From NCBI RefSeq assembly GCF_009363255.1, contig NZ_CP045318.1, positions 2,035,501 to 2,099,500 of the forward strand: a stretch of DNA of 64,000 nucleotides. Reading direction: 5' to 3'. Below the pieces are notes generated by a model. It saw only the letters and a program-made list of their open reading frames with translations. It was not told the DNA's origin and made no database searches. The DNA is from Roseivivax sp. THAF197b (GTDB lineage: Bacteria > Pseudomonadota > Alphaproteobacteria > Rhodobacterales > Rhodobacteraceae). The stretch's first letter is position 1. Every line of letters begins with the position of its first letter. Position numbers and translations under genes: made by a program. Shown piece after piece: positions 17,930 through 25,905 of this stretch.

Positions 17930-18670
17930 TCAGGCGATCATGCCGCCATCATCGTCTTCGCCCGCCTCCATCACCAGACGCTCGAAATCTGGAATTCTCA
18001 GTTCGCGATTCGACACCATCTCGAACAGCCCTTCCTTGCGCAGAGCGGTGAACTGGCGGCTCGTCGTCTCGATGGTCAGGCCAAGGTAATCCGCAAGTCC
18101 TTCGCGCGACAGCGGCAGATGCAGTGTCAGGGATTTTTCAGGTGTACCCTTGCCTTCGCGCGATGCCGCACGGCGGGCAAGGTTCACGAGCAGCGACAGC
18201 ACCTTTTCGCGTGCGGTCATCCGGCCCAGCACGACAGCCCATTCCCGCGACGCGTCAAGCTCGTCGAGCGCCATGGTCATCAGCCGGGTCGCTATATGCG
18301 GCGTGTCGCGAACAAGTTTTTCGAACGTGCGCCGCTCGAACCGGCACAGGGTGATCTCGCTGACCGCCTCGACGTCATAGGGCGAGGTCGCGCGCCCGGG
18401 CCTGCCGATGAAATCCGACGGCAAGAGAAGCCCCACGGTCTGCCTGCGGCCATCTTCCAGCGTGCGGGACATGGTCGCGCAGCCGGTCACGATGGAGGAC
18501 AGGAAATCCAGCGATTGCCCCGCCTCGGCAAGACGGCTGCCGGGGGCCAGTGTGACGTAGGATTTCGCCTGTTCGAGAATCGCCAATTCGTCCGCATCGC
18601 ATTCGGCGCAGACGGCGTTGTGGCGGATCGGGCAATTTCCACAGGCGATGACGGGCTTGAGCTGTACCAT
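17930..18670 (-). CDS. fnrL: FnrL, oxygen-sensing Crp/Fnr-family regulator
   Basis: A 246-residue regulator with an N-terminal cysteine cluster (C10, C13, C21, C24 in CGNCPIRHNAVCAEC) and a further Cys at 64 (VTGCATMSRT), able to hold an oxygen-labile [4Fe-4S] cluster; then a cyclic-nucleotide-type sensor domain, dimer helix, and a Crp-type helix-turn-helix with the recognition helix LTIETTSRQFTALR. The E..SR pattern there predicts binding to TTGAT-N4-ATCAA. The boxes at 12437, 17507, 18692 and 40415 are its likely targets. A perfect box lies 22-35 bases before its own start, suggesting autoregulation. Confidence 0.95.
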   Translation of the reverse strand: MVQLKPVIACGNCPIRHNAVCAECDADELAILEQAKSYVTLAPGSRLAEAGQSLDFLSSIVTGCATMSRTLEDGRRQTVGLLLPSDFIGRPGRATSPYDVEAVSEITLCRFERRTFEKLVRDTPHIATRLMTMALDELDASREWAVVLGRMTAREKVLSLLVNLARRAASREGKGTPEKSLTLHLPLSREGLADYLGLTIETTSRQFTALRKEGLFEMVSNRELRIPDFERLVMEAGEDDDGGMIA

Positions 18671-18691
18671 GCGAAAACGCTATCAAGAGCG

Positions 18692-18705
18692 TTGATCTGC
18701 ATCAA
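18692..18705. promoter_or_regulatory. perfect FNR/FnrL box between fnrL and hemN
   Basis: TTGAT-CTGC-ATCAA is a full consensus match and palindromic. Its centre is 28 bases before the fnrL start and 42 bases before the hemN start. Confidence 0.85.
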
Positions 18706-18740
18706 TGCAAGATGCGAGCGGCGCGGCGCAAATCCGGATC

Positions 18741-20087
18741 ATGACACAGGATTATCTCCACGCCGCGCTTCTCGAAGCGAAAGTGCCCCGCTACACGTCC
18801 TATCCGCCTGCGACGCGGTTTTCGGATGCCATCGGCCCCGCCCGCCACGGCGGATGGCTTGCAACCCTGCCCGCGGATGAGGCGATATCGCTATACGCGC
18901 ATGTGCCGTTCTGTCGCAGGCTCTGCTGGTTCTGCGCCTGCCGGACGCAGGGCACCACCAATGCCGCACCGCTGGCGCGTTTCCTCGACACGTTGGAGGC
19001 TGAGGCGCGCTTGGTCGCGAGGACGATCGGGCGGAGGCAAAAAGTGGCCTCGCTGCATCTGGGCGGCGGCACGCCCACCCTCCTGAGCGCCGGGCAGATG
19101 GCGCGGTTGAACGGCATCCTGCGCCAGAGTTTCGATCTGGATGGCTGCAAAGACATCTCCGTCGAGATTGATCCGTGCGAGCTTGATGATGCGCGGCTGG
19201 ACGCGCTTTCCGCGCTCGGGCTCAGCCGGGCCTCCATCGGCGTGCAGGATTTCGACCCGCTGGTTCAGGACGCCATCGGCCGCCATCAAAGCGCGGAGAT
19301 CACCGCGGACGCGGTCGCGGGCCTGCGGTCGCGCGGCGTGAGATCCGTAAATTTCGATCTCCTCTACGGGCTGCCGCATCAGACCAAGGCGCGCCTTGCG
19401 GCCACACTCGACGCGGTGATCGGCCACCGCCCCGACCGAATCGCACTTTACGGCTATGCGCATGTGCCCTGGATGGCCAAGCGGCAGAGATTGATCCCGG
19501 AAGACGCCCTGCCCGATCCTGAAGCGCGCATTGCGCTCGCTGATCTGGCCCGCGCACAGCTTGTCGCGGCTGGCTACCTGCCCATCGGTATCGACCATTA
19601 CGCCCTGCCCGGAGACGAAATGGCAGCGGCGGCCCGAACCGGAGCGCTGCGTCGGAATTTTCAAGGCTACACGACCGACCGGGCCGAGACGCTGGTCGCA
19701 CTTGGTCCATCCGCGATTTCGCGCTTCCGGGAAGGCTATGGGCAGAACGCATCCGCGACACGCGATTGGACAGTTTCGGTTGAAAACGGGTGTTTGCCGA
19801 CATCGCGCGGCTACGCGCTGTCGGCCGAGGATTGCCTCGCCGCCGACGCCATTGAGCGAGTGATGTGCGACGGCATCCTCGATTTTGCAGCACTTGCGCA
19901 GCGGCATAAGCTGCCCGCCGATCATCTGATTGATCGAGCCGCAGCCGCTCTTTCGGACCTGCCCGGAATGGGCGGGATCGCAGACGGAATTCTGTCGCTG
20001 ACCGACATGCGCTACGCCCGTCTGATGGCCGCACGCATCGACCCCGGCATGGCCGAGGATGTCGGCCGTTTCAGCATGGCAAGCTAG
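18741..20087 (+). CDS. hemN: oxygen-independent coproporphyrinogen III oxidase
   Basis: A 448-residue radical-SAM enzyme with CRRLCWFCAC (C-x3-C-x2-C cluster plus the extra Cys typical of HemN), the glycine motif LHLGGGTPTLL, and the HemN stretches VPRYTSYPPATRF at the start and YGYAHVPWMAKRQRLI. It converts coproporphyrinogen III to protoporphyrinogen IX without oxygen, feeding heme to the cbb3 oxidase. ATG 18741 (MTQDYLHAALL) is preferred over an ATG at 18705 that falls inside the FNR box. No strong ribosome site precedes 18741. Confidence 0.94.
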   Translation: MTQDYLHAALLEAKVPRYTSYPPATRFSDAIGPARHGGWLATLPADEAISLYAHVPFCRRLCWFCACRTQGTTNAAPLARFLDTLEAEARLVARTIGRRQKVASLHLGGGTPTLLSAGQMARLNGILRQSFDLDGCKDISVEIDPCELDDARLDALSALGLSRASIGVQDFDPLVQDAIGRHQSAEITADAVAGLRSRGVRSVNFDLLYGLPHQTKARLAATLDAVIGHRPDRIALYGYAHVPWMAKRQRLIPEDALPDPEARIALADLARAQLVAAGYLPIGIDHYALPGDEMAAAARTGALRRNFQGYTTDRAETLVALGPSAISRFREGYGQNASATRDWTVSVENGCLPTSRGYALSAEDCLAADAIERVMCDGILDFAALAQRHKLPADHLIDRAAAALSDLPGMGGIADGILSLTDMRYARLMAARIDPGMAEDVGRFSMAS

Positions 20088-20126
20088 CGGGTTATGCAGC
20101 CTTCTTCTTGCGGCAGAGTTTCGATC

Positions 20127-20149
20127 ATGGACCGGCGACCTCGGTCCAT
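20127..20149. terminator. hairpin between convergent hemN and the chemotaxis operon
   Basis: ATGGACCG-GCGACCT-CGGTCCAT, a perfect 8-bp stem in the 79-base gap between converging genes. No T-run on either side, so its use as a terminator is uncertain. Confidence 0.35.
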
Positions 20150-20166
20150 CCTTGATGGTTAAGGTT

Positions 20167-20574
20167 TCAAAACAGATCGACACTGCCCTCCTCTACGCAG
20201 GTTTTCGGGACGCGCCCCTGGAGTTTCTCGGACAAGGCACCCAGCTTCACCGCATCCGTTGCGTCTTGCAGATCAAGCGCCACCCCGGCGGGTGCGGCCT
20301 GCGCAACCCGGCGCAGGAAGGCCTGCAATTCGCCCAGCGTTTGCGTGATCCTGTCCAGATACTGGAGTTCGACCGTGGACACGTTTCCATCCTCGCCCCG
20401 GGCCTCATTCAGCATCTTGTCCATGCACGCCTCGACCAGCTGGCTTTGCGTCTCGAGCCCTGCCAGCTCATCCGCCAATCTCTGGAACAATAGATTCAGG
20501 TCAACTGGACCTGTTGCGTCCAGATCGATTTTTTCCGCGGCCTTGCTCAAGCGTGGATCCAGACCATCGCCCAT
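20167..20574 (-). CDS. small helical protein at the end of the chemotaxis operon
   Basis: A 135-residue protein starting at the ATG that overlaps the cheY stop (TGATG). It is acidic, has no signal peptide, and its middle (NLLFQRLADELAGLETQSQL, MDKMLNEARG, LDRITQTLGELQAFLRRVAQ) is predicted from composition to be long amphipathic helices, probably a helical hairpin or coiled coil. Che operon 1 of Rhodobacter sphaeroides, as I remember it, also ends with an uncharacterised small gene after cheY2. A helical protein coupled to CheY, in an operon without cheZ, could be a CheY-binding or phosphatase-like factor; this is speculation. Confidence 0.7.
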   Translation of the reverse strand: MGDGLDPRLSKAAEKIDLDATGPVDLNLLFQRLADELAGLETQSQLVEACMDKMLNEARGEDGNVSTVELQYLDRITQTLGELQAFLRRVAQAAPAGVALDLQDATDAVKLGALSEKLQGRVPKTCVEEGSVDLF

Positions 20575-20960
20575 CAAAGCGGCCCGACAACCGATTGGAG
20601 ACACGTCTTCATCTGAGCTGTGTCGAACGGCTTTTGCAGAACATTGTTCAATCCGAGCTTTCGCCCCTGGGTCACGATTTCATCATCGAGGCGCCCTGAA
20701 ATCAGGACAAAGCCGATCCGCGCGGTCTTTTCCGAGCTGCGCAGCGCATGCAGCAATTGCAGGCCGTTCACGTCCGGCATGTTGTAATCCGAGATCACGA
20801 GGTGCCGCGGCTGCGCACTCAGCTTGGCAAGCGCGGCCCGGCCATCGGCGCAGAAATCCACGTTCTTGATGCCGATCTCATCGAGCGCCATCAGGATCAG
20901 ACCGCGACTGGTGCTCATATCGTCGACCACGAGAACGCTCAATTTATCACGTAATGCCAT
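20574..20960 (-). CDS. cheY: CheY-type single-domain response regulator
   Basis: 128 residues forming one receiver domain: acidic pocket VVDDMS (D13, D14), phosphorylation site D58 in VISDYNMPDVNG, Ser88 in FVLISGR at the Thr/Ser switch position, and K110 in LQKPF. There is no output domain. It is the second of two CheY genes in the operon, lying three bases after cheR and overlapping the following gene. It should carry phosphate from the operon's CheA to the flagellar motor or act as a phosphate sink; which of the two is not visible. Confidence 0.92.
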   Translation of the reverse strand: MALRDKLSVLVVDDMSTSRGLILMALDEIGIKNVDFCADGRAALAKLSAQPRHLVISDYNMPDVNGLQLLHALRSSEKTARIGFVLISGRLDDEIVTQGRKLGLNNVLQKPFDTAQMKTCLQSVVGPL

Positions 20961-20963
20961 CGG

Positions 20964-21842
20964 TCACATCCCTGACAGGTTCGGGCTCCGCTGAGATGCG
21001 GGGCGACGGAAGGAGGTCTTGTCGAAGAGTTCAAGTCGGCTTTCAAAGCCCGGGCCCAGACGTTCTGAATGTCCAAGAAACAGATACCCGTCCGGGTCGA
21101 GAACGGCTTCGAGACCCTGCCAAAGATTGGCTTGGGTTTTTTCATCCATGTAGATCGCGACGTTACGGCAGAAGATCGCGTCGAACGGGCCACTGACAGG
21201 CCAGGGTTCGACAAAGTTCAGATACCGAAACGTCACCAGGGCGCGCAATTCGTTCCGGATCGAGACCTGGTCCGTCCCGTCGCTGGCCGGGGCGAACATC
21301 GTCGCCGTCATGTCAGGCGGAACGGCTGCAGCAGAGCGCGCAGCGTAAATTCCCTTTTCCGCGGCGGCAAGCACACCGCGATCGATATCGGTGGCCAGGA
21401 TGCGCAGGTCATACTGGGCCGCGTCAGGGAAGGCCTTCAGCGTCAATGCAGCAAGGCACCATGCTTCTTCACCGGACGCGCATCCGGCAGACCAGATGCG
21501 AACACGGCCTCCGGCCCTTGCCCTCTTGGCAAGCCGCGGCAAAAGATCGTTCGAAAAGATCTTGAAGTGTCCAGGTTCCCGAAAGAAGCGCGTGGTATTG
21601 GTGGTCAGCGCAAGGACCATCTCATAACGCTCGGATCGGGCGGTTGGGTTTGAAACCAAGGCACTGTATTCACGGAAGGACTGCAGCCCGAGCTTTCGAA
21701 GTCTTTTGGCAAGCCGAGACACGACGAGCGATCCATTGGCTTCCTCCAGGCGAATGCCGGAGATTTCGTGCAGCACACCGGCAATGCGCGCGAAGGTGTC
21801 CGCATCGAGATCCGTTGAGATGTCTTGGCTCAATTCAGACAT
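20964..21842 (-). CDS. cheR: CheR chemotaxis receptor methyltransferase
   Basis: 292 residues: N-terminal helical domain (DTFARIAGVLHEISGIRL), then the SAM-binding domain with WSAGCASGEEAW, ILATDIDRGVL, and FDAIFCRNVAIYMDE, all typical of CheR. It methylates glutamates on receptors. The start at 21842 overlaps the end of cheW by 13 bases. There is no cheB methylesterase in this operon, so receptor demethylation must be supplied elsewhere. The MCP of the operon carries a possible CheR-tethering tail. Confidence 0.93.
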   Translation of the reverse strand: MSELSQDISTDLDADTFARIAGVLHEISGIRLEEANGSLVVSRLAKRLRKLGLQSFREYSALVSNPTARSERYEMVLALTTNTTRFFREPGHFKIFSNDLLPRLAKRARAGGRVRIWSAGCASGEEAWCLAALTLKAFPDAAQYDLRILATDIDRGVLAAAEKGIYAARSAAAVPPDMTATMFAPASDGTDQVSIRNELRALVTFRYLNFVEPWPVSGPFDAIFCRNVAIYMDEKTQANLWQGLEAVLDPDGYLFLGHSERLGPGFESRLELFDKTSFRRPASQRSPNLSGM

Positions 21843-22354
21843 TCGGCTTCCGCTGGAACAAGCGTCCCATCATCGAGGTCTTGACCGGGCAAGGCCGCAG
21901 CGACATCTAGAATGCGCAACAAACGCGATTTCGACGTAATGACGCCTGATAGGAACGAGGCGTTCATGTCGTTCAGGGTCGGCACGGATTGCACCTCGCC
22001 CGCGCCGACGCTGAGGATATCCGATACGGCCGACACCAAGAAACCGGTCAACCGCGTGCCATCAACGACAATGATGATGACATGTCGCGGTCCGGGCTCC
22101 GTGGGCGGCAGCCCAAGGCGCGCAGCAAGATCGATGATCGGGACCACGGCGCCCCGCAAATTGATAACGCCAAGGACGTAGCGCGGCGCGTATGGAAGCA
22201 CTGTTGCTTCGGACCATCCCCGAATCTCGCGGACGAGCATGATGTCCATGCTGAAGTCCTGTTCCCCGATCCGGAATGTTACCAGTTCACGGTGATCCAA
22301 TGGCATATCGGCGGACGCATGATCGTGCTGTTCAATCGGATTAAGCTCCGGCAT
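21830..22354 (-). CDS. cheW: CheW coupling protein
   Basis: 174 residues with one CheW domain: LVTFRIGEQDFSMDIMLVRE, the SH3-like half, then VLGVINLRGAVVPIIDLAARLGL and the closing SAVSDILSV. It links the receptor to CheA at the membrane. I start at ATG 22354 (MPELNPIEQHD), inside the last codons of cheA (14-base overlap); a longer frame runs through cheA in a different phase. Its own end overlaps cheR. Confidence 0.92.
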   Translation of the reverse strand: MPELNPIEQHDHASADMPLDHRELVTFRIGEQDFSMDIMLVREIRGWSEATVLPYAPRYVLGVINLRGAVVPIIDLAARLGLPPTEPGPRHVIIIVVDGTRLTGFLVSAVSDILSVGAGEVQSVPTLNDMNASFLSGVITSKSRLLRILDVAAALPGQDLDDGTLVPAEAECLN

Positions 22355-24644
22355 GTTGGGCCTCCACATTTTTCGCCGTGGCTGAAAGAAGCGCAGTCGG
22401 AAGCCTGTCGGCTTCGGTCGCCGTGCGGATCGCCTCTTCCGGGTCGATGATGAGTGCGATGCGCCCGTCACCAAGGATCGTCGCAGCGGCGACGCCCGGA
22501 ACGCGGCCATAATTCTCTTCCAGGCTCTTGATGACGACCTGGCGTTGATCGCGGATTTCATCGACCGACAATGCCCAATGCCGCCCCTGCTCGGTCTCGA
22601 CAAGAAGCAGAACGCGGTCTTCTTCGGCCTTTCGGGCGCGGTTGTAGCCGAAGACCAGGCCCAGATCGACGATTGGAACAAGCCGATCGCGTACCCGCAC
22701 GACTTCGGCGCCCTCTGTCAGAGGTTCAATCTCATCAGGGCGGGGACGAAGTGTCTCGACGACGGCGTTGATTGGAATGACCATCGTCTGCCCGACGACC
22801 TTAACAACCATTCCCTCGAGAACCGCCAGCGTGAGCGGAAGTGAAATTGAAATCGTGGTGCCCCGACCTGGCGTGGACGATATATTTATGCGACCACCGA
22901 GCTTCTGGATCGCGCTGCGCACCACATCCATCCCAACCCCTCGGCCAGACAGATCCGTGACGGCTTCTGCCGTTGAAAAGCCAGGTTGGAAAAGTAGTCG
23001 ATCAATCTCTTCATCGGGCAGCAGAGCATCGGCAGCGACCAGCCCCTTTTCCTTCGCGATCGCCAAGACCTTTGGCCGGTTGATCCCACCACCGTCGTCA
23101 GTGACCTCGATGAGTACCCGACCAGACCGGTGGTCAGCGCTGATCGACACCACGCCTTCCGGCTGTTTTCCAGCCTCCGCCCGTGCCTCTGGATGCTCCA
23201 GCCCGTGGTCAACAGCATTTCGAAGGATGTGCGTCAAAGGATCAATGAGCCGTTCAATGACGGTGGTATCAACTTCCGTCGCCTCTCCGGAGGTCTCAAA
23301 GTGTACAGGCTTTCCGGCAACGGATGATGCCTCCCGAACGATTCTTGCCATACGTTGAAACAAGGGTTTCACCGATTGCGCGCGAATAGCCATAACCCCT
23401 TCCTGAATTTGACGAGCCAAATTCTTAAACTCGTCAAGTCCAGCTGTCAGGTGCGGTTGCCCGGAAAGCCCGGCGTCTGCGATGCTTTGGCTTAGGAAAG
23501 ATTGATTGATTACTAACTCCCCAACGATATTGATGAGATCGTCAACCAACCCCAAGTCTACGCGAACAGTGGATTTCCGGTTTTTTTCCGCTTTAACCCT
23601 TTGCCCGCTTGCAGACATCTGAGACTTGCTCGGCTGAATTTCTTTTCCCAGACCATCTTCTTTATAATTGTTATCTTTAGCAGTATCTAACGAGGTCTCC
23701 AACCCCAAAGCAATTGAAATATTATCTGGGGCAGCATCGCTAATTGCTAAACCTGTATTTGTCTGGTCACTCAACGTCGATTGATTCTCGAAATCATTTA
23801 CGTAAGAAATTGAACTACCAATTCTCCGCACCTTCAAATCAGCCAACGACTCGACGAACTCGAATATCTCACGAATATCTTCTTCGTCACACTTTGCCAA
23901 CAGCGTCAAACACCACTTCAGATGACATTGTGTCGGATCCGCGTCATTGGGGAACTCTGAAATATCCGTTGTGACATTGAGTACCCCAAGCTCCGACAAC
24001 TCCCGAAACAGGTGCACTGGGTCATGCCCATTATCGAAAAGCGTTGTGGTTGCTGCAAAGTGAATTTTGAATTCATCTACTGCAGTATCGGTTTCGGAAG
24101 CACCGATCGCAGAAGCATCCGTGAGGTGATCGCTTGTGGTTAACATAACAGGCTCAAAACCTGTCTCACCCGAAATAGCTTCAAGAGCAATTGGCGTTGC
24201 TCCAAAAAGCGCAGGATCATTTGTTTTATCTACTACTTCTTCAAGCTGACCTCCAATCAATGCACTTAATGCATGGGCGACGTCGGCGTGACGAGCAGCA
24301 TCGATTTCGCCGCCATCCCTCGCGGCCGATACCAATTCAGCGAGCACATCACCGGACTGACGTAACACACGCCAATCATCCTTGGTGGGTGTAAGCCGAC
24401 CTGCCCGCATCGCATCGAGCACTGTCTCGAATTCATGCGCAAAACGAACCAGGTCCTCCAACGCAAAAGAAGCAGCCCCGCCCTTGATTGAATGGACCGC
24501 TCTGAATACAGCGTTCACTTCTTCCAGGTCAAGCTCGCTACCTTCGGCCGCTTCCGACAAATTATCAAATCCGTCATCCAAGGCTTCGAGCAAATCTGCG
24601 CATTCAAGGAAGAAGGTCCAGCGCAATTCATCAAGACTACTCAT
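22341..24644 (-). CDS. cheA: CheA chemotaxis histidine kinase
   Basis: 767 residues. P1 phosphotransfer domain with His51 (VHSIKGGAASF), a long variable linker (about 130-385), the P3 dimerisation helices (VDLGLVDDLINIVGELVINQ), the ATP-binding domain with N box HILRNAVDHGLEHPEAR, G1 VTDDGGGI and G2 GRGVGMDVV, then a CheW-like P5 domain. It phosphorylates its own His51 and passes phosphate to CheY. The stretch from about 23340 upward, including linker and P1, is markedly AT-richer than the rest; line 23641-23700 is only about 37% GC. Confidence 0.94.
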   Translation of the reverse strand: MSSLDELRWTFFLECADLLEALDDGFDNLSEAAEGSELDLEEVNAVFRAVHSIKGGAASFALEDLVRFAHEFETVLDAMRAGRLTPTKDDWRVLRQSGDVLAELVSAARDGGEIDAARHADVAHALSALIGGQLEEVVDKTNDPALFGATPIALEAISGETGFEPVMLTTSDHLTDASAIGASETDTAVDEFKIHFAATTTLFDNGHDPVHLFRELSELGVLNVTTDISEFPNDADPTQCHLKWCLTLLAKCDEEDIREIFEFVESLADLKVRRIGSSISYVNDFENQSTLSDQTNTGLAISDAAPDNISIALGLETSLDTAKDNNYKEDGLGKEIQPSKSQMSASGQRVKAEKNRKSTVRVDLGLVDDLINIVGELVINQSFLSQSIADAGLSGQPHLTAGLDEFKNLARQIQEGVMAIRAQSVKPLFQRMARIVREASSVAGKPVHFETSGEATEVDTTVIERLIDPLTHILRNAVDHGLEHPEARAEAGKQPEGVVSISADHRSGRVLIEVTDDGGGINRPKVLAIAKEKGLVAADALLPDEEIDRLLFQPGFSTAEAVTDLSGRGVGMDVVRSAIQKLGGRINISSTPGRGTTISISLPLTLAVLEGMVVKVVGQTMVIPINAVVETLRPRPDEIEPLTEGAEVVRVRDRLVPIVDLGLVFGYNRARKAEEDRVLLLVETEQGRHWALSVDEIRDQRQVVIKSLEENYGRVPGVAAATILGDGRIALIIDPEEAIRTATEADRLPTALLSATAKNVEAQHAGA

Positions 24645-25018
24645 TGCGGCTGAACCGATGCAATTCGGCGAATAGCTGAAATGAGCTTACCGTCATCGAA
24701 CGGCTTTACAATCCAACCAGTAGCGCCTGACTTACGCGCTCGGTTCTTAAGTTCATCACCACTCTCGGTTGTAAGCACAAGTATTGGAACACGCGGGTGA
24801 TCGTGACCCTGACGAATACCGTCGATCACACCAAAGCCATCTAATCTGGGCATATTTATATCCGTGATGACAACATCCGGCTTGATCTTTGCCACTTCCT
24901 CAAGACCTGCAATTCCATCTTCAGCCAAGGTTACATCAAACCCAACCTGACCCAAGCTATGGCGAAGCATTTCGCGAATGGTTCGGGAGTCGTCGATCGC
25001 AAGGATTTTGATCGTCAT
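24641..25018 (-). CDS. cheY: CheY-type single-domain response regulator
   Basis: 125 residues: IDDSRTIREML at the acidic pocket, phosphorylation site D53 in VITDINMPRLDG, Thr83 in LVLTTES and K105 in IVKPFDDG. It matches the classic flagellar-motor CheY more closely than the second copy at 20574. It overlaps cheA by four bases (ATGA) and the STAS gene by four bases. Its base composition is AT-rich compared with the flanking genes. Confidence 0.93.
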   Translation of the reverse strand: MTIKILAIDDSRTIREMLRHSLGQVGFDVTLAEDGIAGLEEVAKIKPDVVITDINMPRLDGFGVIDGIRQGHDHPRVPILVLTTESGDELKNRARKSGATGWIVKPFDDGKLISAIRRIASVQPQ

Positions 25019-25305
25019 TCCATTTCCCCGTTCTCAAGGTCAGTTTCTGGCTCGATAAGCATAGAGAGACCAAGCAATCGCAAATCGTCTCTCATAGCTT
25101 CTGAAGCCAAGATCTTAATTTTTTGACTATTGCTGTTGGCATATTTATACGCTCCAACCAGCGCTTGCGCGCAGAGCGTTCCCAGACTTTGGACGCGTCG
25201 CCCATCAATCAAAAGGTCACCCGTTCTGGCGCGCTTTAGTCGTTGTGACAGCCCTTCTGCCATAGAGGTGTCGAGTTTTTTGGGCAGATCTATTACCTCT
25301 GACAT
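25015..25305 (-). CDS. STAS-domain protein of the chemotaxis operon
   Basis: 96 residues with a STAS fold pattern: short strands (EVIDLPKKLD), helix AEGLSQRLKRA, the core strand and loop DLLIDGRRVQSLGTLCAQAL, and a second helix/strand region IKILASEAMRDDLRLLG. The position after the core strand that is often a phosphorylatable Ser reads QSLGT. Such proteins occur in alphaproteobacterial chemotaxis operons, where their job is not settled. It is 8 bases after cheD and overlaps cheY. The sequence is AT-rich (about 40% GC). Confidence 0.8.
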   Translation of the reverse strand: MSEVIDLPKKLDTSMAEGLSQRLKRARTGDLLIDGRRVQSLGTLCAQALVGAYKYANSNSQKIKILASEAMRDDLRLLGLSMLIEPETDLENGEME

Positions 25306-25313
25306 GGCATCTC

Positions 25314-25859
25314 CTAGAATAAGGTTACATCGGTCGGCGGAATTTTGGGCCGCCTAGACACGGTCAAATCCGGATCCGCACTGTTCTCAACGTGCAAAAG
25401 ACTGGCACGTCCCGTGCTGGGACAATATCGAACTCGACGGGCAATGCGTCCGCCGACATCCTCGGCAACGATGTTTATCTTTTCGGTCTTCAAGAAATCG
25501 CGCGCAAAAGAGATGTTGGCAGCACCGATCTGGCCCATAGTCGTGGTCATCGCCGCGCCGCCAAAAACCTTGGCTTGGAGGCGTCGCTTGTCCCCTCCAA
25601 GCTTTAGAAGACCATTGATGAGGACCTCCATCGCGTAGAGCCCGTAGCGCTCTGCTCCGACTGACGAAGAGCCACCATCGGCGACAAGGAAGTGATTCAT
25701 GCCACCGACTTTCGCGACGGGGTCGTGCAAGCAGGTGGCAATGCAGGAGCCCAGAAGTGTTGTGAGGAGCACATCACTCTCTCCCGTGACGCGATGCTCG
25801 CCCTGGACGACAAGCACGCTGCGCATTTCTCCGACTGCGAGGCGATCAAGGGCACTCAT
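25314..25859 (-). CDS. cheD: CheD chemoreceptor glutamine deamidase
   Basis: 181 residues with the CheD signature TLLGSCIATCLHDPVAKVGG, in which the Cys of LGSC is the catalytic nucleophile, followed by MNHFLVAD with the catalytic His. CheD deamidates receptor glutamines to glutamates so that CheR can methylate them. I start at ATG 25859 (MSALDRLAVGEM); longer in-frame starts run into the MCP gene. It lies 46 bases after the MCP stop. Confidence 0.92.
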   Translation of the reverse strand: MSALDRLAVGEMRSVLVVQGEHRVTGESDVLLTTLLGSCIATCLHDPVAKVGGMNHFLVADGGSSSVGAERYGLYAMEVLINGLLKLGGDKRRLQAKVFGGAAMTTTMGQIGAANISFARDFLKTEKINIVAEDVGGRIARRVRYCPSTGRASLLHVENSADPDLTVSRRPKIPPTDVTLF

Positions 25860-25905
25860 CGATGGCCCCGCTTTGGTGTCGAATGTCCGGTTTCTACTTG
25901 GCGCA

